DNA of 64,000 bases from Vibrio hippocampi (lineage in GTDB: Bacteria; Pseudomonadota; Gammaproteobacteria; Enterobacterales; Vibrionaceae): NCBI RefSeq assembly GCF_921292975.1, contig NZ_CAKLCM010000002.1, positions 992,001 to 1,056,000 on the forward strand, in the 5' to 3' direction. Made by a program: the position numbers and the translations under genes. Positions 26,484 to 34,620 of this stretch are shown here, piece after piece (within the stretch, counting starts at the first letter, position 1; each line of letters begins with the position of its first letter). The notes under the pieces were generated by a model. The model had not been told where the DNA came from, ran no database searches, and saw only the letters and a list, made by a program, of their open reading frames with translations.

Positions 26484-27680
26484 TTATTTCACAAGTACAC
26501 TTTTTTCCGACAAATGAATTGCGGTACGCTTATCAAGGCGACCACTGATTTGAGTCAGAGCCAACGCAACAAGTACGACCACGGCACCAATCCAAGGGGT
26601 ATGCATCAATCCCATTTCAGACACAATCATACCTCCTCCCCAAGAGCCAAGAGCAATACCAACGTTAAACGCCGCAATGTTTAGACCAGATGCAACATCC
26701 ACAGCATCAGGGGTGTATTTTTCAGCCAGTTTCACTACATAAACTTGTAAGCCAGGAACATTACCGAATGCAAAAGCCCCCCAAACTAAAATAGTCGCTA
26801 CCGCTGCGATAGGGTTAACAGCAGTAAAGTTAAATATCACTAGGATAGTCGCGAGTCCTGCAAAAATAATCGTCAGCGCTTTAATTGGTCCCATCTTATC
26901 GGCCATTTTTCCGCCCCAAATATTACCAATCGCCACGGATACACCGTACACCAACATAATTAGGCTAATAGCATTGGCACTAAATCCTGTTTCCTGCTGC
27001 AAAATTGGAGCAAGGAAAGTGAAAGCAGTAAATGTACCACCGTAACCCAATGCCGTAATCGCATAAACGAGTAGTAGCCTTGGCTGGGTTAACACTTTTA
27101 ACTGCGATGACAGTTTAGCGGCAGCAGGCTGTTTTAGGTTGCTTGGCACTAAGAAAGCACTACCAATCAACGCAATCAATCCCAATAGCGCAACAATCAG
27201 AAAAGTCGATTGCCAACCAAAGGTTTGACCGATGTAAGTGCCAAGTGGCACGCCTGTCACTAGCGCAACAGTTAATCCTGTAAACATAATCGCAATCGCG
27301 CTTGCTGCTTTTTCTTTAGGTACAAGACCTGTAGCAATCGTAGAGCCGATAGAGAAAAACACACCATGAGCCAAACCAGTCAAAATGCGAGCAAAGATAA
27401 GGGTGTTGTAACCTGGTGCTTGCCAGGCCAATAGATTGCCGATCACAAATAATGACATAACCGAAAGTAACACGTGTTTACGGTTCCACTTACCGGTTAA
27501 AGCGGTTAATACCGGTGCGCCTATCGCGACACCCAATGCGTAAAGGCTCACTAGCAGTCCTGCGGATGGTAATGAGACATTTAAGTCAGAAGCCATCGTC
27601 GGGATCAGCCCTACGATCACAAATTCTGTCGTTCCAATAGCAAAGGCGCTTAGCGTCAATGCGAGAAGTGCTAATGGCAT
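26484..27680 (-). CDS. MFS transporter of the DHA1 (YdhP/AraJ-like) type
   Basis: 398 residues with twelve helices and the start PLALLALTLSAFAIGTTEFVIVGLIP, the characteristic helix 1 of the YdhP/AraJ/Cmr group (FAIGTTEF). The conserved loop 2-3 basic motif is ALTGKWNRKHVLL, and the motif in helix 5 is VTGVPLGTYIGQTFGW. These are proton-driven exporters of drugs, sugars or purine analogues; the substrate is not readable. It is divergent from a LysR gene, with a shared operator-like palindrome upstream. Confidence 0.9.
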   Translation of the reverse strand: MPLALLALTLSAFAIGTTEFVIVGLIPTMASDLNVSLPSAGLLVSLYALGVAIGAPVLTALTGKWNRKHVLLSVMSLFVIGNLLAWQAPGYNTLIFARILTGLAHGVFFSIGSTIATGLVPKEKAASAIAIMFTGLTVALVTGVPLGTYIGQTFGWQSTFLIVALLGLIALIGSAFLVPSNLKQPAAAKLSSQLKVLTQPRLLLVYAITALGYGGTFTAFTFLAPILQQETGFSANAISLIMLVYGVSVAIGNIWGGKMADKMGPIKALTIIFAGLATILVIFNFTAVNPIAAVATILVWGAFAFGNVPGLQVYVVKLAEKYTPDAVDVASGLNIAAFNVGIALGSWGGGMIVSEMGLMHTPWIGAVVVLVALALTQISGRLDKRTAIHLSEKSVLVK

Positions 27681-27805
27681 ATCATTTACTCTCTTTTATA
27701 AGGTTTTAGTGCACAGCCGATAATCTGATTACCAACCAGTTGCTGTGTCGCTAATCGATGTGAGGATTCTGCACGGAAATTACTTTGCAAAAAATAGGTT
27801 ATTTA

Positions 27806-27834
27806 ACAAATGATATTTGTTATAAATGCAATAA
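27806..27834 (-). promoter_or_regulatory. Putative LysR operator, copy 1 (upstream of MFS exporter)
   Basis: TAACAAAT-GAT-ATTTGTTA (27804-27822) is a perfect 8-bp dyad. Read toward the MFS gene, 27834 to 27806 matches 28840-28868 at 26 of 29 positions, with TTATTGCA, TAACAA and TATCATTTGT identical. It lies about 125 bases before the MFS start and about 40 before the LysR start. Confidence 0.65.
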
Positions 27835-27869
27835 TTAAAACTAAATCGTTAAGTAAATGGTGAGTAAGC

Positions 27870-28751
27870 ATGAGGACGAAATCGGATGATTTAGAAATTC
27901 TACTTTCTGTGGTCGATACTGGCGGGTTTACGGCGGCAGCATATAGTTTAGATATACAGGTCGCACGGGTATCGCGAGCAGTGAGTAAGGTGGAAAGCCA
28001 ACTTGGCGTGACCATATTAAACCGAACGACAAGACGGATTGAATTAACGGATGAGGGACGGCAATTTGTGGATTCGGTACGAATTGGATTGATGCAGTTA
28101 CAACAAGCGGAAGAAGAGATCATATCCCGTGGAGAATTACCCAAAGGGCGACTGCGTGTTGATGCCGCTAGTCCGTTTGTGTTTCACCAGTTAGTCCCAC
28201 TCGTTCAGCCATTCAATCAAGCCTATCCTGATATTGAGTTAGAGATGACCTCCAATGAGGGTTTTGTTGATTTACTAGAAAAGAAAACCGATATCGCTAT
28301 TCGTATAGGCGCATTAAATGATTCAACCTTACATGCTAGGCCTCTTGGCCGAAGTTTACTTCACATTGTTGCTTCACCTGATTATTTATCAAAGCGCGGC
28401 TTTCCGAGTAAGAGTAGTGATTTGGAACATCACGATACCATCGGCTTTTCAACACCAAAAACACTTAATGAATGGCCGCTGAAAGGATTTTCAGGACTGA
28501 CACCAACTCTGACTTCAAGTAACGGTGAAACGGTTAGACAACTTGCTTTGATGGGAAATGGAATCGCCTGTCTATCGGGCTTTATGGTGAAAAGAGATAT
28601 TGCGGAAGGAAGATTAATTGCCTTGTTAGAAGGTGAAAAAATCGGCAACTCAGGCAGGGAGCAAATTAATGCGGTTTACTATAAGTCTTCTTCTGTTGCC
28701 AAGCGGATTTCTGCTTTTATCGATTTTATTCAGCCGAAACTGGATCTGTAA
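27870..28751 (+). CDS. LysR-family transcriptional regulator
   Basis: 293 residues. The N-terminal winged helix-turn-helix is clear (LEILLSVVDTGGFTAAAYSL, then VARVSRAVSKVESQLGVTIL, NRTTRRIELTDEGRQF). The C-terminal two thirds form a periplasmic-binding-protein-like effector domain of the CrgA/PecT-type LysR group (PKGRLRVDAASPFVFHQLVP). GGTGAG precedes ATG at 27870. It lies between the divergent MFS exporter gene and the Old Yellow Enzyme operon; near-identical 29-bp blocks precede both, which makes it their likely regulator. Confidence 0.93.
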   Translation: MRTKSDDLEILLSVVDTGGFTAAAYSLDIQVARVSRAVSKVESQLGVTILNRTTRRIELTDEGRQFVDSVRIGLMQLQQAEEEIISRGELPKGRLRVDAASPFVFHQLVPLVQPFNQAYPDIELEMTSNEGFVDLLEKKTDIAIRIGALNDSTLHARPLGRSLLHIVASPDYLSKRGFPSKSSDLEHHDTIGFSTPKTLNEWPLKGFSGLTPTLTSSNGETVRQLALMGNGIACLSGFMVKRDIAEGRLIALLEGEKIGNSGREQINAVYYKSSSVAKRISAFIDFIQPKLDL

Positions 28752-28839
28752 ATCGTTCCAAGTGAGGTAACTTCGTACCTCGCTTAGGCTATTTCTTCTA
28801 GCACCTTGGACAAAACAGATACCTATAAAAGTCGATGTA

Positions 28840-28868
28840 TTATTGCAATTTTAACAAGTATCATTTGT
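28840..28868 (+). promoter_or_regulatory. Putative LysR operator, copy 2 (upstream of Old Yellow Enzyme operon)
   Basis: This block matches the one upstream of the MFS exporter (27834-27806 on minus) at 26 of 29 bases and has the same orientation toward its target gene. It ends 67 bases before the first Old Yellow Enzyme start codon. Confidence 0.65.
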
Positions 28869-28935
28869 CTTTATTGCTATCAATGTGCTGCGGTGATTTT
28901 GTTAGTATTCCCCTCAAGAAATAAGAGGGCTTATT

Positions 28936-30033
28936 ATGTCTAAATCACTTTTTCAACCTATAAAATTGGGGGTGTTGACTCTCAAAAACCGCGTCGTCAT
29001 GCCTCCTATGACACGCTCCAGAGCAAGTCAACCTGGCGATGTCGCTAATGAAATGATGGCGACTTATTACGCGCAGAGAGCCAGTGCAGGTTTAACTGTC
29101 TCCGAAGGCACACAAATTTCACCCAATGCAAAAGGCTATGCATGGACGCCTGGTATTTACACACCTAAGCAAATCGAAGGCTGGCGTAAAGTGACTGAAG
29201 CAGTACATGCTGAAAATGGCGCAATTTTCGCGCAGCTTTGGCATGTAGGTAGAGTCACTCATCCCGACAATATCGGTGGCGAACAACCGATTTCTTCATC
29301 AGCGTTAAAAGCGGAAAACGTAAAAGTATTCGTTGATAATGGCAGTGATGAACCTGGTTTTGTTGACGTCGTGCAGCCTAGAGCAATGACAAAATCGGAT
29401 ATTCAACAAGTCATCGCAGATTATCGTCAAGCGGCATTGAATGCCGTTGAAGCTGGCTTTGATGGCATTGAACTTCATGCGGCGAATGGTTATTTGATCA
29501 ACCAATTCATAGACTCGGAAGCTAATAACCGTAACGATGAATACGGTGGTAGCCTGGAAAATCGTCTTCGTTTTCTTGATGAAGTCGTTGCAGCATTAGT
29601 TGAAGCGATTGGCGCTGACCGTGTAGGTGTTCGTCTGGCTCCGTTGACTACCTTAAATGGCACCGTAGATGCGAACCCTATCGAGACCTATACCGCAGCA
29701 GCAGCGGTACTGAATAAGCACGGTATTGTATATCTGCATATTGCTGAGGTCGATTGGGATGACGCCCCCGATACGCCAGTCTCTTTTAAACATGCCTTAC
29801 GAGAGTGTTACCAAGGCGTTTTGATTTATGCAGGTCGTTATAATGCGGAAAAAGCTGAACAAGCTATTAATGACGGTCTGGCTGATCTGATCGGCTTTGG
29901 CCGACCTTTTGTGGCGAATCCTGATCTTCCTGAACGTCTACTTCACGGCTACCCATTGGCAGAGCATGATCCAAACACCTTGTTTGGTGGCACTGAAAAA
30001 GGGCTTATTGATTATCCAACGTATAAGGCTTAA
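28936..30033 (+). CDS. Old Yellow Enzyme-family alkene reductase (NemA-like), HxxN type
   Basis: 365 residues, an FMN-dependent TIM-barrel ene-reductase. The start SLFQPIKLGVLTLKNRVVMPPMTRSRA is the family signature. The substrate-binding pair is His/Asn in HAANGY, with the catalytic Tyr two residues after Asn. FMN-binding segments include AQLWHVGRVTHP and YGGSLENRLRF, and the C-terminal LIGFGRPFVANPDLPERL is intact. It should reduce activated C=C bonds or nitro groups of electrophiles with NAD(P)H. AGAGGG precedes ATG. A second family member starts nine bases after its stop. Confidence 0.93.
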   Translation: MSKSLFQPIKLGVLTLKNRVVMPPMTRSRASQPGDVANEMMATYYAQRASAGLTVSEGTQISPNAKGYAWTPGIYTPKQIEGWRKVTEAVHAENGAIFAQLWHVGRVTHPDNIGGEQPISSSALKAENVKVFVDNGSDEPGFVDVVQPRAMTKSDIQQVIADYRQAALNAVEAGFDGIELHAANGYLINQFIDSEANNRNDEYGGSLENRLRFLDEVVAALVEAIGADRVGVRLAPLTTLNGTVDANPIETYTAAAAVLNKHGIVYLHIAEVDWDDAPDTPVSFKHALRECYQGVLIYAGRYNAEKAEQAINDGLADLIGFGRPFVANPDLPERLLHGYPLAEHDPNTLFGGTEKGLIDYPTYKA

Positions 30034-30042
30034 GGGGAAAAT

Positions 30043-31131
30043 ATGTTTAATATATTTAAAGGTGACGCACTCAAGACAAGAAACCGTATTGCAATGGCTC
30101 CGATGACTCGTTCACGCACATCTCAACCTGGTGACGTGCCAAACGAGATGATGGCAACTTACTACCGTCAGCGTGCCAGTGCAGGTTTGGTTGTCACTGA
30201 AGGTGCACCGGTCTCAGCCGTAGGTCGAGGCTACTCTATGACGCCAGGCATTTACACAGAAGAGCACATTGAAGGCTGGAAGAAAGTGACTCAGGCTGTC
30301 CATGAGGAAGGAGGGAAGATATTTATCCAACTCTGGCATGTTGGGCGGCGTAGTCATTCTGCTATTTCTGGTGAACAACCTTTGGCCCCGTCAGCCATTA
30401 AAGTACCCGATCAAGTTTTTGGTCCATTGTCAGAAGGTGGGTTCGGAATGATTGAAACAGAAACGCCGCAAGAAATGGCGCTTCAAGACATCGAGAATAC
30501 AAGCGCTGATTTTGTCCAAGCGGCTAGAAATGCTGTCGAAGCGGGTTTTGACGGTGTAGAAATCCATGCTGCACACGGCTATCTGTTTGATACATTTATG
30601 CGTCTAGAGAGTAATCAACGTCAAGATCAATATGGTGGTAGTCAAGAAAACCGTATGCGATTTCTGTTGGAAACGTTACAAGCGGTCGTCAACGAAATCG
30701 GTAGCGATAAAGTCGCGGTACGCGTCTCTCCACACGTGATCGAAGGTTTTGCTGATGAGGATCCTGAAATCATTGAGGTTACGCTAAAAGCACTTGAAAA
30801 AATGGCACCGATGAACTTAGCTTATGTTCATTTTTCTGAGCGAATTTCTCGTTATGTTGACGTTCCAGAAACATTTCGTAAGCAAGTTCGCGAAGTGTAT
30901 CCAAAGCCTATCATGATAGCAGGAAAGCTGACCAAGCAATCTGCACAACAGTTGCTAGATAAGCAGTATGCTGATTTCGTTGCCTTTGGTACTCCTTTCG
31001 TAACGAACCCAGATTTAGTTACCCGCTTTGCACATGATTTACCACTGAGTGAGTTTGATGCCAATGCAAGGCTCACCTTGTACGGAGGCGGAGAAGAGGG
31101 CTACATCGATTATACAACTTATCAGATCTAA
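30043..31131 (+). CDS. Old Yellow Enzyme-family alkene reductase, HxxH type
   Basis: 362 residues, a paralogue of the preceding gene, with a clear RBS (AGGGGA). The barrel start is RNRIAMAPMTRSRTSQPGDV. The substrate pair is His/His (HAAHGY) rather than His/Asn, and the usual NQF after the catalytic Tyr reads DTF, so substrate preference probably differs. FMN segments IQLWHVGRRSH and YGGSQENRMRF are present. The N-terminus is a few residues shorter (MFNIFKGDALKTRNRIA). It is cotranscribed with the upstream enzyme and followed by a hairpin with a T-rich tail before the MDR gene. Confidence 0.92.
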   Translation: MFNIFKGDALKTRNRIAMAPMTRSRTSQPGDVPNEMMATYYRQRASAGLVVTEGAPVSAVGRGYSMTPGIYTEEHIEGWKKVTQAVHEEGGKIFIQLWHVGRRSHSAISGEQPLAPSAIKVPDQVFGPLSEGGFGMIETETPQEMALQDIENTSADFVQAARNAVEAGFDGVEIHAAHGYLFDTFMRLESNQRQDQYGGSQENRMRFLLETLQAVVNEIGSDKVAVRVSPHVIEGFADEDPEIIEVTLKALEKMAPMNLAYVHFSERISRYVDVPETFRKQVREVYPKPIMIAGKLTKQSAQQLLDKQYADFVAFGTPFVTNPDLVTRFAHDLPLSEFDANARLTLYGGGEEGYIDYTTYQI

Positions 31132-31138
31132 TCCACTT

Positions 31139-31174
31139 GGCACCAAGAGTAACTCTTTGGTGCCTTATCTTTTT
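31139..31174 (+). terminator. Terminator between the second ene-reductase and the MDR gene
   Basis: GGCACCAAGAG pairs with CTCTTTGGTGCC (one bulged base), followed by TTATCTTTTT. Read-through to the MDR reductase gene 22 bases further on is still likely. Confidence 0.7.
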
Positions 31175-31195
31175 CATTAAATAAACGGAAATGAG

Positions 31196-32137
31196 ATGGA
31201 ACAATATCAAATTTGGCAATATCAGTCGGAGACACGCAGTCTTACACTGGGTAAGGCAGAAAAGCCAACTTTAGATGACAACGAAATCTTGGTGGAAAAC
31301 AAAGCGATTGGCATTAATCCTGTCGATTGGAAATTTATCAAGGCTAACCCTTTAAATTGGTCTAATGGTCATGTTCCTGGTGTTGATGGCGCTGGTATCA
31401 TTGTACAAGTAGGAGCTAAAGTTGATACCAGTTTCGTTGGGTGTCGAGTAGCGTATCATGCTTCACTTAATCACTATGGTAGCTTCGCTGAATATACAGT
31501 TTTGAGTGCTGATAGAGTGATGATGCTGCCTGAAAGCTTATCGTTTGAACTGGCTGCGGCACTGCCTTGTCCGATGCTTACTGCATGGCAAGCATTTGAA
31601 AAGATCCCATTAACTCAACAGAGAGAAGTGCTTATTGTTGGTTTTGGGGCGGTTAACAATTTGCTATCCCAACTCTTGGTTAATGCTGGTTATGTTGTTG
31701 ATGTCGTCTCTGCGAGTCTGAACGAAGAGCATGCAGAAAAGCTAGGCATTCGTCAGGTTTATCGAGAACAATCTCAAGTCAGCATTAAATATTTCGCTAT
31801 TTTTGATGCGATAAGTGGAGAAAATGCCGCCCATCTAGTGCCACTGTTGAGAGCTAATGGACACATTATCTGTATTCAAGATCGCATACCTAAACCCATT
31901 GATCCTCCATTTACCCGTACTATTTCCTACCACGAAATAGCTCTAGGAGCATTACATGAATTTGGTGATAAAAAAGATTGGTATACATTGATGCAAAATG
32001 GTGAAGCGTTACTTAAACGTGTTGCGAATGGCAGCGTTGAAGTTGGTTTTCCAATCACTCTTGCGTTCGAGAAAATGTTTGATGCATTGGAACATAGTGA
32101 ATTTACCAAATTAAAAACGGTGGTCACATTGAGTTAA
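31196..32137 (+). CDS. MDR-superfamily (zinc-independent alcohol dehydrogenase/quinone reductase-like) oxidoreductase
   Basis: 313 residues. A GroES-like N-terminal domain ([19 protein letters not shown], then [18 protein letters not shown]) is followed by a Rossmann domain whose nucleotide loop reads [10 protein letters not shown]. The catalytic-zinc ligands of alcohol dehydrogenases are lacking, as in quinone oxidoreductases. The C-terminal part is short compared with the usual 330-340 residues. GGAAATGAG precedes ATG. It follows two Old Yellow Enzymes and probably shares their role in handling reactive carbonyls or quinones. Confidence 0.82.
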   Translation: MEQYQIWQYQSETRSLTLGKAEKPTLDDNEILVENKAIGINPVDWKFIKANPLNWSNGHVPGVDGAGIIVQVGAKVDTSFVGCRVAYHASLNHYGSFAEYTVLSADRVMMLPESLSFELAAALPCPMLTAWQAFEKIPLTQQREVLIVGFGAVNNLLSQLLVNAGYVVDVVSASLNEEHAEKLGIRQVYREQSQVSIKYFAIFDAISGENAAHLVPLLRANGHIICIQDRIPKPIDPPFTRTISYHEIALGALHEFGDKKDWYTLMQNGEALLKRVANGSVEVGFPITLAFEKMFDALEHSEFTKLKTVVTLS

Positions 32138-32592
32138 AATGTACTCTCCATTTTTTCTGGGAGCCACACAACTGGCTCCCTAAACATTGCCTAGATAGAT
32201 GGGGGGGAGTAAAACTTGTATCTACGACTTTTAGCCTACCCACCTCGTTTGCTCAGGATAGTAGTTGAAATTCTTTAAACTTGGGTTTACTTGAACTGCA
32301 AAGCATAATTCCCTTTGCTTGACCGTTTAATGTCTCCGAAAATCCAATTGATTGCTACGATAGTTCTTAGGAGTAGCAAGAATAAAAAAGAATAAAAAAA
32401 GAATAAAAGGACAGGCAAATTAAAAAGTAAATTTTACAACAACGTCAAATCCGCTTTGCTTAGATTCTAGCGTATGGTGTTTGTGAGTAAGATTAAGCCG
32501 ATAACCTTCAAAGTGAGGAAAATCTTAGGATAACAACCACACCAACTCTCAGCCTTAGTTGCTGATGCCAGTTACAAAGTTTTTAAATGACA
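32138..32592. other. Gene-free gap with RAYT-associated repeat
   Basis: 455 bases. A hairpin GGGAGCCA (32159-32166)/TGGCTCCC (32173-32180) follows the MDR gene and may be a weak terminator. Further on, three AGAATAAAA units run into AAAAGGACAGGCA (32405-32417). The rest shows no clear ORF. Confidence 0.55.
32405..32417 (+). repeat. RAYT-type motif AAAAGGACAGGCA, copy 2 (one flank of transposase)
   Basis: It is the inverted counterpart of 33675-33687 on the other side of the transposase gene. Both have AT-rich purine tracts on the outer side. Confidence 0.65.
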
Positions 32593-33552
32593 TTATCCGA
32601 GTTGGTAGCCACACATTCGATGCCTTTGCATCTTTATGAGTACTGAGGGAAAACTGGCTTTGCCGCCGACTAAAGTTGCACGTTGTTTTTCAAGTTGAGT
32701 ACACACTTTTAGCCACTCTTGCTGCGTAAGACTCAGTCTTTGCAGAAGGGGAGGTAACTCGGGGTTAATACGCGCTTTTCCTTGCCTGAGTTGTCGCCCA
32801 GTCCAGTCGACTAGTTCCAGATAATCCATCAGCCTGAACGGGATCCCTGCTAACATGTCATTAGTTGAACTTCCCACAAACGGATGAAGACAAGGTGCGG
32901 TGTGTTGCCCCCGATTCAGAGCCTTGAGGCGGTCTTGAATTGAGGTATAGTCTGATGTTTCTGACCTTTTAGCCGTGCTTGCTCGAATGGGATTTAAGTC
33001 GGTATAAGCCATAGCGGCAAGTAGCGCTTTTTCATCTAATAGTGCCTGACTTTTGTAGCGACTTTCCCAGAAGTGTCCTGTGCAGTCCTCCTCTCGGTTC
33101 GCCTTCATCGCAATGTCAAAGTTCAGCTCGCGCATGAACCAACTAAGGCTGTACAAGCGCTCTCGCCACTGCTCTACGATTTCATAGACTGCGTTTAATT
33201 CGGCAACACTGTTTATCTGATTTGAAAGCAAGCGCTGTATTAGCAAGGGTTTTGTATGAAGCTGACTCCACCGCTCAATCACATCAAAATCCGACAATGC
33301 TTTCGCTTGCTGTTGATTGATATGTACCACCACATGATAGTGATTACTCATCACTGCATAGGCACAGATGTCGATACAAAAAACTTGGCTTAGTTGTTTG
33401 ATTCTGGACTGTATCCAGCCTCGCCGATGCTCATAACTTGTTTGTGATTGTTCATCATAACCGCACAGAAATGTACGGCGAACACAGCGGGAAACGCAGT
33501 GATAGTACGGTGTAGCTTCTAAACAGACTTGCTGACTTCTAGCTTGGGTCAT
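32593..33552 (-). CDS. REP-associated tyrosine transposase (RAYT, Y1_Tnp/TnpA_REP)
   Basis: 319 residues from MTQARSQQVCLEATPYYHCV at 33552, a typical start for these proteins; an ATG-like frame ten codons upstream is not needed. The HUH motif is HYH (in SNHYHVVVHI). The catalytic tyrosine is in MAYTDLNPIRA, and HFWESRYKSQALLDE precedes it as in other RAYTs. RAYTs are single-copy, domesticated relatives of IS200/IS605 transposases that nick and move short palindromic repeats. Inverted copies of GGACAGGCA stand on both sides of the gene. The reading frame is complete, so it may be active. Confidence 0.92.
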   Translation of the reverse strand: MTQARSQQVCLEATPYYHCVSRCVRRTFLCGYDEQSQTSYEHRRGWIQSRIKQLSQVFCIDICAYAVMSNHYHVVVHINQQQAKALSDFDVIERWSQLHTKPLLIQRLLSNQINSVAELNAVYEIVEQWRERLYSLSWFMRELNFDIAMKANREEDCTGHFWESRYKSQALLDEKALLAAMAYTDLNPIRASTAKRSETSDYTSIQDRLKALNRGQHTAPCLHPFVGSSTNDMLAGIPFRLMDYLELVDWTGRQLRQGKARINPELPPLLQRLSLTQQEWLKVCTQLEKQRATLVGGKASFPSVLIKMQRHRMCGYQLG

Positions 33553-33674
33553 GATGGGCTCCGACGGTGAAATTTTCACCAATATAACCCACCGATTGAT
33601 AGAAAGCTGGATCCCAACAGAATTTTACGGGAGACTTTGAAGTTTTATGAAATTACTAATCCATTTTCATAATA

Positions 33675-33687
33675 TGCCTGTCCTTTT
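33675..33687 (-). repeat. RAYT-type motif AAAAGGACAGGCA, copy 3 (other flank of transposase)
   Basis: On the plus strand this reads TGCCTGTCCTTTT, the exact reverse complement of the copy at 32405-32417. It lies 123 bases upstream of the RAYT start codon. Confidence 0.65.
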
Positions 33688-33726
33688 TGTTTTCTTTTTG
33701 TTTTTTTGTTTAGGAATCGACAATAG

Positions 33727-34512
33727 ATGAAGTCAATATTCGTATCAGGGTTGCTTTTGCTATGCTGGCAAGTCCACGCTAATGAAGTAAAGTTGCCTAA
33801 ATGTAAGATTGAAGCCGTGGTCGAGACACCAATAACCTTTTTCATCTCAGATTCAGTGATTAAAGGTTATGAAGTGGTCGATATTGAGGGGCATATTCAG
33901 CGTTGGCTGGATTTCTCTAACCAAGCTTTGCAGAATTCGTGCATTCCGCTTACGAGAACATTGGATAAAATTATCTTTACACCCGAAATTTTGGGTGAAG
34001 AAAGTGAAGAGTTGTCAGTTGTTCATGCTTTCTTAGAATATTATTACCCGCAAGAAATCGAAGCACTAAACAATGCTAAAGCTAAGTTTTATGGACTCAT
34101 CTATAAGACAAATCTTTCTAAATTTACCAGTGAGTGGTGCGGTGAAACTAACGCTTCGGTTTATGCCAAATTTTTTACTATTGGTCTGACATGTAAAGAT
34201 CATGTATTAGAGCATGAGCTAGGACATTTGGCTTGGGCAAGTCATGATATGGATACGTTATCCACTCAAACTGACGGAATGCCATTTGATCTATCAAATC
34301 AACTACCGCTAAGCGTAAAACACAAAGTGAAAAAGTACTCCTACGGCTATATTTGCGGTGGGAAAGGAACGATCATGGCGTACGCTGACCAAACACACCC
34401 CTTTTATTCATCTCCAACCATCAGTTATGGCAGCATAGTTTGTGGCAATGCTCACTACGCAGACAATGCAAGGGTTCTGCGTGAATACGCTTTGAGTTTA
34501 GTGGGTGAGTAA
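33727..34512 (+). CDS. Secreted metzincin-like metalloprotease (atypical)
   Basis: 261 residues with a Sec signal peptide (MKSIFVSGLLLLCWQVHA, cleavage before NEV). The zinc motif is HELGHLAWASHD (residues 163-174), which fits HExxHxxGxxHD except that the conserved Gly is Trp. A Met-turn GTIMAY (214-219) follows at the expected distance, as in reprolysin/M72-like metzincins. Several cysteines could form disulfides. Predicted role: extracellular or periplasmic peptidase. The promoter lies in the 3' flank of the RAYT element. Whether the Trp substitution leaves the enzyme active is unknown. Confidence 0.72.
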   Translation: MKSIFVSGLLLLCWQVHANEVKLPKCKIEAVVETPITFFISDSVIKGYEVVDIEGHIQRWLDFSNQALQNSCIPLTRTLDKIIFTPEILGEESEELSVVHAFLEYYYPQEIEALNNAKAKFYGLIYKTNLSKFTSEWCGETNASVYAKFFTIGLTCKDHVLEHELGHLAWASHDMDTLSTQTDGMPFDLSNQLPLSVKHKVKKYSYGYICGGKGTIMAYADQTHPFYSSPTISYGSIVCGNAHYADNARVLREYALSLVGE

Positions 34513-34568
34513 ACCGTGCTATATGTAAAGCGGGTGATTTGATCGTCAACCGAATACGATCAATAAAG

Positions 34569-34603
34569 ACAACATACCGCTTCCCATGGAAGCGGTATGT
34601 TGT
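34569..34603. terminator. 16-bp perfect hairpin between convergent genes
   Basis: ACAACATACCGCTTCC pairs exactly with GGAAGCGGTATGTTGT around CAT. It lies between the protease gene and the M32 carboxypeptidase gene, which converge. It lacks a T run but is strong enough to serve as a terminator or mRNA end on both strands. Confidence 0.7.
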
Positions 34604-34620
34604 AATAGGGCAATATCGCT

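Noticed and set aside
33645..33845. Minus-strand 66-codon frame upstream of the RAYT gene
   Set aside because: It is antisense to the signal peptide of the metzincin gene and runs through the poly-purine tract; it has no RBS or family resemblance.
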